8,678 bases of DNA. It comes from an uncultured Clostridia bacterium. GTDB taxonomy: Bacteria > Bacillota > Clostridia > Christensenellales > CAG-138. The position numbers were made by a program, and so were the translations under genes. Under the pieces are notes generated by a model, which saw only the letters and a list, made by a program, of their open reading frames with translations, was not told the origin of the DNA and did no database searches. Position 1 is the first letter of the stretch. The number at the start of each line of letters is the position of its first letter. Shown one piece after another: positions 1-4,686 of the stretch. The stretch is from positions 1 through 8,678 of the forward strand of contig CAMZAY010000033.1 in the NCBI GenBank assembly GCA_947304365.1, read 5' to 3'.

Positions 1-9
1 TGGTATGAT
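1..9 (+). promoter_or_regulatory. Possible extended -10 promoter element for the gntR-guaB unit
   Basis: The first nine bases are TGG followed by TATGAT. This fits the extended -10 pattern TGn-TATAAT with one mismatch in the hexamer. Transcription would start near position 16, just at the left edge of the palindrome at 17-35. The -35 region would lie outside the window, so it cannot be tested here. The same bases also form the left arm of a long inverted repeat (3-15 with 54-65). If that arm is transcribed, the real promoter must lie further upstream and this element is a coincidence. Confidence 0.35.
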
Positions 10-65
10 TTTGAGAAAATAGGTATTACCTATTTGCGGGGCTGAAAAGCCCGCTCAAGTCATAC
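3..65 (+). other. Nested inverted repeats that can fold as a compact three-way-junction leader RNA
   Basis: Three helices can be drawn by hand. The outer helix pairs 3-8 with 60-65 and 11-15 with 54-58, with a U9-G59 wobble and a bulged U10. Helix 2 pairs 17-24 with 28-35. Helix 3 pairs 36-43 with 48-54, has one bulged G, and is capped by a GAAA loop (44-47). Almost no base in the junction is left unpaired, and C54 can pair with either G15 or G36. The outer helix ends three bases before the AGGAGG ribosome binding site of the regulator gene, so it could influence translation. I do not recognise a known riboswitch class: the conserved cores of purine, ZTP and c-di-GMP riboswitches are not seen. 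Whether all of it is transcribed depends on where the promoter lies. Confidence 0.4.
17..35. promoter_or_regulatory. 19-base perfect palindrome, candidate operator for the adjacent GntR-family regulator
   Basis: AAATAGGTATTACCTATTT is a perfect inverted repeat around T26. Its core GGT-ATT-ACC resembles the GGT-nnn-ACC cores bound by winged-helix GntR-family repressors. It lies 45 bases upstream of the gene for a GntR/UTRA protein, the usual place for autoregulation. The three-base centre is closer to FadR-type sites than to the four-base centre (GGT-CTAG-ACC) typical of HutC/UTRA-type sites, which weakens the assignment. If the -10 element at 1-9 is real, the palindrome begins at the transcription start, where bound repressor would block initiation. 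The same repeat could instead work as an RNA hairpin. No second copy is seen in the 31-base gap before guaB. Confidence 0.45.
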
Positions 66-68
66 TTC

Positions 69-74
69 AGGAGG
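69..74 (+). promoter_or_regulatory. Ribosome binding site that sets the GTG start of the regulator gene
   Basis: AGGAGG is a full match to the anti-Shine-Dalgarno end of 16S rRNA and lies six bases before GTG at 81. It supports this non-ATG start. Confidence 0.9.
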
Positions 75-80
75 TGTCCC

Positions 81-818
81 GTGGACGATCCCAACCATTT
101 GACCGTTAACGCCGACCGCACGGTGCAGGAGCAGCTGCTTTACGAAATGCGCTTCGGCGCCTTTCGCGACTGTTCGCGTCTGCCGCGGGAAAGTCTGCTT
201 GCCCAGAGCCTGGACATCAGCCGCACGCAGCTTCGCGACAGCCTTGCCGAGCTTGAGCGCGAGGGGTTCATCAGCCGCAAGCAGGGGCTCGGCACGATCA
301 TAAACCGCCACGTTTTGAACGTGCCGGTGCGCATGGATATCGAGATCGAGTTCATGGAGATGGTCCGAAGATCCGGGCATGAGCCGAGCGAGAAGCTGAT
401 CAAGTCCGGCAGCGTGCTCTCCGCCGCCGCCGCCGCGAAGCTCGGCATAGGCAAGACGGACGAGATGCTGTTCGTCTCCCGCATAGTCACCTCCGACGGC
501 AAGCCCGTCATCTACTGCGAGGATTACATCCCCGGCTTTATGATAAAGAGCGGGGGGTATTCCGAGGAAGAGCTTGAAAAGCCCATCTTCTCATTCTTAA
601 AGGACCGCTGCGGGAAGGACGCCTACCTTGACGTTACGGAGGTCCGCCCCGCCGCCGCGAAGGCGCAGGTCGCAAAGAGGCTCGGCGTCGCCGAAGGTAC
701 GCCCCTCCTCTACATGGACGAGGTCGATTACGACTTCGAGGGCGTGCCCGTAATGTACTCCCGCCAATTCTACGTGGACGGGGTCATAGCGCACACCGTG
801 ATAAGGCGCAAGATCTGA
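81..818 (+). CDS. GntR-family transcriptional regulator with UTRA ligand-binding domain
   Basis: A 245-residue cytoplasmic DNA-binding protein, the usual length for the HutC/UTRA branch of GntR regulators. The N-terminal winged helix spans about residues 12-76. It shows the family signature: LPRESLLAQSLDISRTQLRD (34-53, recognition-helix region), then LAELEREGFISRKQGLGT (wing with the RxQGxGT turn). The UTRA effector domain covers about 90-243: the first strand group is near 104-150 (YCEDYIP at 145-151), and the last strands are RQFYVDGVIAHTVIRR (228-243). Proteins of this fold bind a small metabolite and release or bind DNA. The ligand cannot be read from the sequence. Because the next gene is guaB, 31 bases downstream with no terminator between, a purine- or nucleotide-related signal is a reasonable inference. 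A (CCG)5 run at 421-435 encodes alanines 115-119. The leader carries a palindrome that may be its own operator. Confidence 0.93.
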   Translation: MDDPNHLTVNADRTVQEQLLYEMRFGAFRDCSRLPRESLLAQSLDISRTQLRDSLAELEREGFISRKQGLGTIINRHVLNVPVRMDIEIEFMEMVRRSGHEPSEKLIKSGSVLSAAAAAKLGIGKTDEMLFVSRIVTSDGKPVIYCEDYIPGFMIKSGGYSEEELEKPIFSFLKDRCGKDAYLDVTEVRPAAAKAQVAKRLGVAEGTPLLYMDEVDYDFEGVPVMYSRQFYVDGVIAHTVIRRKI

Positions 819-849
819 GATAATATAAACAAATTGAAAGGAGCCCATT

Positions 850-2361
850 ATGCCGTTCATCTATGACGAACCCTCCCATACTTTCGGAGAGTATCTGCTT
901 ATTCCCAACTACACGAGCGAGGAATGCACCCCGCAGAACACCGTTTTGACCACGCCCCTCGTTAAATTCAGAAAGGGCGAGGAGGCTCCCATAAAGCTGA
1001 ACATACCCCTTGTTTCGGCTATAATGCAGTCCGTCTCGAACGACACCCTTGCCGTTGCGCTCGCAAGGGAGGGCGGCGTTTCGTTCATTTACGGCTCGCA
1101 GTCGGTCGCCAGCCAAGCGGCTATGGTAAGGAAGGTGAAGACCTATAAGGCGGGCTTCGCCGTTTCCGATTCCTGCGTAACGCCGGAAAACACCGTTGCC
1201 GACCTCGTCGCTCTTAAGGCGAAGACCGGGCATTCCACCGTCGCCGTCACTCACGACGGAAGCTCTACGGGCAAGCTCCTCGGCGTCGTTACGAGCCGCG
1301 ATTACCGCATCACCCGCATATCTCCCGATGAGAAGGTCAAGAATTTCATGACCCCCATCGAGAGGCTCGTCACCGCTCCCGAGGGCGTTTCCCTGAAGGA
1401 AGCGAACGACATCATCTGGGATCACAAGCTCAACTCCCTGCCCGTTGTGGATAAGGACGGCAACATGGTCGCCTTCGTCTTCCGCAAGGATTACGACGTG
1501 CATAAGGAGAACCCGATGGAGCTCCTCGATCACAACAAGCGCTACGTCGTCGGCGCGGGCATCAACTCCCGCGATTACGAGACCCGCGTTCCCGCCCTCG
1601 TCGAGGCGGGCGCGGACGTGCTCTGCATCGATTCGAGCGAGGGTTACACCGCATGGCAGGCGAAGACGCTCGCCTGGATCCGCGATAAGTACGGCGATAC
1701 CGTTAAATGCGGCGCGGGCAACGTGGTCGACCGCGAGGGCTTCATGTTCCTGGCGGAGGCCGGCGCGGACTTCGTTAAGGTCGGCATTGGCGGCGGCTCC
1801 ATCTGCATCACCCGTGAGACGAAGGGCATCGGCCGCGGTCAGGCGACCGCCGTTATGGAAGTCGCCAAGGCGCGCGACGAGTATTACGAGAAGACCGGCG
1901 TTTACGTGCCCATCTGCGCGGACGGCGGCATAGTAATGGATTATCACATCACCCTCGCCCTTGCAATGGGCGCGGACTTCTGCATGCTGGGCCGGTATTT
2001 CGCCCGCTTCGACGAATCTCCCACGAACAAGGTGATGGTCAACGGCTCCTACATGAAGGAGTACTGGGGCGAAGGCTCCTCCCGCGCGCGCAACTGGCAG
2101 CGCTACGACATGGGCGGCGGCTCGAAGCTCTCCTTTGAAGAGGGCGTCGATTCCTACGTTCCCTATGCGGGTCCGCTTCACGACAACGTGATGGTGACCC
2201 TGGCGAAGGTCCGCTCCACCATGTGCAACTGCGGTGCGCTCACCATCAAAGAGCTGCGCGACAGCGCAAGGCTGACGCTCGTTTCCGCCACCAGCATCGT
2301 GGAGGGCGGCGCGCACGACGTCGTGCTCAAGGAGCAGAAGGCGTTCGGGATGAAGAAGTAA
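850..2361 (+). CDS. guaB: Inosine-5'-monophosphate dehydrogenase (IMPDH)
   Basis: Cytoplasmic enzyme that oxidises IMP to XMP with NAD+, the rate-limiting step of guanine nucleotide synthesis. The 503-residue protein is an (alpha/beta)8 barrel interrupted by two CBS domains (about 104-160 and 163-220; MTP at 167-169). The catalytic loop GIGGGSICITRE (312-323) holds the nucleophile Cys319. Asp261 (LCIDSSEG) and Asp358 (ADGG) are in place for cofactor and IMP binding. The mobile flap WQRYDMGGG (416-424) has the catalytic Arg418-Tyr419 pair. Lys310 and Glu431 are the residue types linked with weak mycophenolic acid binding in non-human enzymes. Length, numbering and much local sequence match the Tritrichomonas foetus enzyme as I remember it, rather than the 480-490-residue enzymes of Bacillus and Escherichia. 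AAAGGAG (837-843) precedes ATG by six bases. It is probably cotranscribed with the upstream regulator and is followed by a strong terminator. Confidence 0.97.
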   Translation: MPFIYDEPSHTFGEYLLIPNYTSEECTPQNTVLTTPLVKFRKGEEAPIKLNIPLVSAIMQSVSNDTLAVALAREGGVSFIYGSQSVASQAAMVRKVKTYKAGFAVSDSCVTPENTVADLVALKAKTGHSTVAVTHDGSSTGKLLGVVTSRDYRITRISPDEKVKNFMTPIERLVTAPEGVSLKEANDIIWDHKLNSLPVVDKDGNMVAFVFRKDYDVHKENPMELLDHNKRYVVGAGINSRDYETRVPALVEAGADVLCIDSSEGYTAWQAKTLAWIRDKYGDTVKCGAGNVVDREGFMFLAEAGADFVKVGIGGGSICITRETKGIGRGQATAVMEVAKARDEYYEKTGVYVPICADGGIVMDYHITLALAMGADFCMLGRYFARFDESPTNKVMVNGSYMKEYWGEGSSRARNWQRYDMGGGSKLSFEEGVDSYVPYAGPLHDNVMVTLAKVRSTMCNCGALTIKELRDSARLTLVSATSIVEGGAHDVVLKEQKAFGMKK

Positions 2362-2374
2362 ATATCACGCGAAT

Positions 2375-2402
2375 AAACCGGCAGTTTCCTGCCGGTTTTT
2401 TT
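2375..2402 (+). terminator. Rho-independent terminator after guaB
   Basis: A ten-base-pair stem pairs AAACCGGCAG (2375-2384) with CTGCCGGTTT (2389-2398) around a TTTC loop. A run of seven T (2396-2402) overlaps the end of the stem. It starts 14 bases after the guaB stop and ends the gntR-guaB unit ahead of the next promoter. Confidence 0.94.
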
Positions 2403-2411
2403 CGTTTGCTC

Positions 2412-2440
2412 TTTACACCCGAATAAAAAAATGTTATAAT
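2412..2440 (+). promoter_or_regulatory. Near-consensus housekeeping sigma promoter for the PBP-ftsK-rimO-pgsA unit
   Basis: The -35 box TTTACA (2412-2417) has one mismatch to TTGACA. A 17-base spacer separates it from a perfect -10 box TATAAT (2435-2440), which also carries the extended TGT motif at 2432-2434. The expected transcription start is near 2447, giving a leader of about 30 bases before ATG 2478. The region is AT-rich in contrast to the GC-rich genes on both sides, and it begins ten bases after the guaB terminator. No clear repressor palindrome is seen here. Confidence 0.88.
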
Positions 2441-2477
2441 ATAATTGGTATAAAATGGATAAACAGGAGTTTTTTCT

Positions 2478-4676
2478 ATGCGCCGTTTACATAAAATAAT
2501 AATTTCGTCGATACTTGTCATTGCTTCGATACTGCCGCTTGCGGGCTGCGGGCGAAAGACCCTTGCGCCGGACTCCGGCATGTTCGAAAAGTTCATGGAC
2601 GCGATATGCTCCTTCGATTACGAGAAGGCGTATTCCATGCTTGCAAAGTCGAGCACCGTCTCCCCCGCCGTCACGGCGGAGCCCGAGGACGGCGACGTTA
2701 CCTCGATCGGCGCGCCGGAGGAGAAGCAGGAGGTCAAGAAGTACGTCACCGGCCCCGAATTCGCCGAGAAGTACCAAAAGATATTCTCCGGCATAGGCGT
2801 TAAGTCGATAAGCTATGAGAAGCTTTCCGAGGAGGCGGACGGCAGGACGCTGACCGTGAAATACAGGACCGCCTACAATACCGAGGAGCTTGGCGTTCTT
2901 GAGGACGAATACGAGATGACGATAGTGCTCGAGGGCGAGGAGAGCCGCGTGAAATGGACGCCGGCGCTCATTTTCCCGACGATGACCTGGGGCTCCACGG
3001 TAAGGGTGACGACCGTCGCCGCGCACAGGGGCGACATACTTGCGAGCGGCGAGCTGCTTGCCGAGACGGTGATGCTGAACGCCATCGTCGCCGATCTTGA
3101 AAAGATAACCGACCGCGCCGATTTCATATCTAAGATCGCCGCGATACTCGATATGGACGCCGCGGAAGTGACGAAGAAGTTTGAGACCGCTAAGCAGAGC
3201 CCGGTGCTGATCGCCCAGATAAACGACAACGAGCTTACCCCCGACATGCACGAGGGGCTCGACAACCTTGAGGGCGCGCGCATCATAGAGAATTACGGCT
3301 GGGACAGGCATTACCCCAAGGGCGGACTTATGGCGCACACGATCGGGTACGTCGGCTACGTGGAGGAGTCGGAGCTTGAAGCCCTTAACGAGGGCAGGAC
3401 GGAGACCGACGGCCTTTACACCACCCATTCAATAGTTGGCCGCTCCGGCATTGAGAAGGCCTATGAATCCGTGCTCCGCGGGAAGGACGGGCTCTCCGTC
3501 ACCGTGCGCGACGCGGAGGGCGAATACGTTTCCACCATTTACAGGAAGCCCGTAGAGCACGGCTCCGATGTGCATCTGACCGTGGACCTCAAAATGCAGG
3601 AGCGCGCGGAAGAGGTGCTCGACCTTGTGCTTTGGGGCGACAACACCGCGGGAGCCGTGGTGGTAATGGAGCCCAGATCCGGCGAGGTGAAGGCGATCGC
3701 CTCCTATCCCACCTACGATCTTAACAAAATAGCCATCAGCGCGGATCACGATTATTACTCCGCGCTGCTCGAGCAGAAGAACAAGCCGCTCCAGAACCGC
3801 ACGACGCTGGGCCTTTATCCGCCGGGATCGTCGATAAAATCCTTCACCGCGGCCGCCGCGATGGAGCTTGGCATTGCCGGGCCGAGCTACGTTTTCACCG
3901 GCAGCATAGTCGACGATTACTGGACGCCCAGGGGCTACGGCACATGGGTCTGGCCGCCCATCAAGCGCACCAAGATCAACAACCGTTCGGAGCCGCTCAA
4001 TATGACGAACGCGATGCTCCATTCCGACAACATCTATTTCGCGAACCTCGCCCTTATGATGGGAGAGGAGAAATTTCTGGGCTATCTTCGCGGGATAGGC
4101 TTTGAGCAGAGCATGCCCTTTGAGCTGAGCGTCGCCAAGTCCACGCTCAAGGTCAAGTACGACACGGAGGATCAGTGGAACCTTCGAAGCATTGCGGAGA
4201 CCGGCTACGGTCAGGGCCAGGTGACGATCGCGCCGCTGCAGCTTGCAGCGATGTACTGCGCGTTCAGGAACGGAGGGAACATACCCGTTCCCAGGATAAC
4301 CGATTCGCTCTACCGCACGAACGGCACGGACTACACCCCCTATCAGACTTTTGAGAACAAGACCTGGATCGAGGGCGCGATACAGCCCTACACCATAACC
4401 GTGCTCACTCCCATGATGGAGAACATAATGAGCAGGGACTACAACGGCACCGGCAGCCGCCTGCGCGCGCGCGGATGCACCGTTGCCGGCAAGACCGGCA
4501 CCGCGGAGATCGGCTCCGATAAATCGAGGGAGATCTCCTGGTTCGTCGGCTTCCGCGTGGACGTTGCGGAGGAGGACGAGCTGCTCGTTCTCGTAATGCT
4601 CGAGATACCCACTACCGACGAATACAAGTACCTTAAGTTCGACATCGCGCGCGAGCTCATAAGCCTTGACAAATAA
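2478..4676 (+). CDS. Class B penicillin-binding protein, MecA/PBP3-like, predicted lipoprotein
   Basis: A 732-residue D,D-transpeptidase that crosslinks peptidoglycan outside the membrane. Residues 1-24 form a lipoprotein signal peptide ending in the lipobox LAGC (21-24), so Cys24 would be the lipidated N-terminus. An NTF2-like (MecA_N-type) domain follows (about 34-165), interrupted near 58-88 by an acidic, Pro/Ala/Glu-rich stretch that looks like an insertion. The dimerisation domain starts at RGDILASGELLAE (184-196), a shortened form of the usual RGxIxDRNGxxLA. The GRSGIEKAYE motif is at 321-330. The transpeptidase domain (about 370-730) has all three active-site motifs: SSIK (451-454, catalytic Ser451), SDN (516-518) and KTG (672-674), with GYGQG at 577-581. 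Domain order matches PBP2a of Staphylococcus and PbpC (PBP3) of Bacillus. This alone does not show beta-lactam resistance. AGGAG (2465-2469) lies eight bases before ATG. The TAA stop lies against the ribosome binding site of ftsK. Confidence 0.95.
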   Translation: MRRLHKIIISSILVIASILPLAGCGRKTLAPDSGMFEKFMDAICSFDYEKAYSMLAKSSTVSPAVTAEPEDGDVTSIGAPEEKQEVKKYVTGPEFAEKYQKIFSGIGVKSISYEKLSEEADGRTLTVKYRTAYNTEELGVLEDEYEMTIVLEGEESRVKWTPALIFPTMTWGSTVRVTTVAAHRGDILASGELLAETVMLNAIVADLEKITDRADFISKIAAILDMDAAEVTKKFETAKQSPVLIAQINDNELTPDMHEGLDNLEGARIIENYGWDRHYPKGGLMAHTIGYVGYVEESELEALNEGRTETDGLYTTHSIVGRSGIEKAYESVLRGKDGLSVTVRDAEGEYVSTIYRKPVEHGSDVHLTVDLKMQERAEEVLDLVLWGDNTAGAVVVMEPRSGEVKAIASYPTYDLNKIAISADHDYYSALLEQKNKPLQNRTTLGLYPPGSSIKSFTAAAAMELGIAGPSYVFTGSIVDDYWTPRGYGTWVWPPIKRTKINNRSEPLNMTNAMLHSDNIYFANLALMMGEEKFLGYLRGIGFEQSMPFELSVAKSTLKVKYDTEDQWNLRSIAETGYGQGQVTIAPLQLAAMYCAFRNGGNIPVPRITDSLYRTNGTDYTPYQTFENKTWIEGAIQPYTITVLTPMMENIMSRDYNGTGSRLRARGCTVAGKTGTAEIGSDKSREISWFVGFRVDVAEEDELLVLVMLEIPTTDEYKYLKFDIARELISLDK

Positions 4677-4680
4677 GGAG
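4675..4680 (+). promoter_or_regulatory. Ribosome binding site that sets the ATG start of ftsK at 4687
   Basis: AAGGAG shares two bases with the TAA stop of the preceding gene and lies six bases before ATG 4687. An in-frame TTG at 4666 would add seven residues but would place this site inside the coding region, so the ATG is preferred. The arrangement suggests translational coupling with the PBP gene. Confidence 0.88.
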
Positions 4681-4686
4681 AATCGA

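Noticed and set aside
36..54. The GC-rich hairpin with GAAA loop could be a terminator of an upstream gene.
   Set aside because: It is followed by TCAAGTCATAC and not by a run of T, and the opposite strand also lacks a T tract after it.
421..435. (CCG)5 microsatellite in the regulator gene as a phase-variation tract.
   Set aside because: It is a triplet repeat in frame that encodes five alanines. Slippage would change length but not the reading frame, and GC-rich alanine runs are expected in this genome.
816..824. TGAGATAAT in the gntR-guaB gap resembles an extended -10 box for a separate guaB promoter.
   Set aside because: No acceptable -35 hexamer is found 16-18 bases upstream, and the bases include the gntR stop codon. 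With a 31-base gap and no terminator, cotranscription is simpler. A weak internal promoter cannot be excluded.
2478..4676. The PBP as an acquired beta-lactam resistance gene like mecA.
   Set aside because: The domain architecture is shared with ordinary chromosomal PBPs such as Bacillus PBP3. Base composition matches the neighbours, there are no flanking mobile sequences, and it sits in a core operon.
4666..4686. Upstream TTG start for ftsK, adding seven residues (MTNKENR).
   Set aside because: The AAGGAG at 4675-4680 lies six bases before ATG 4687, the proper distance, and would be inside the gene if TTG were used.
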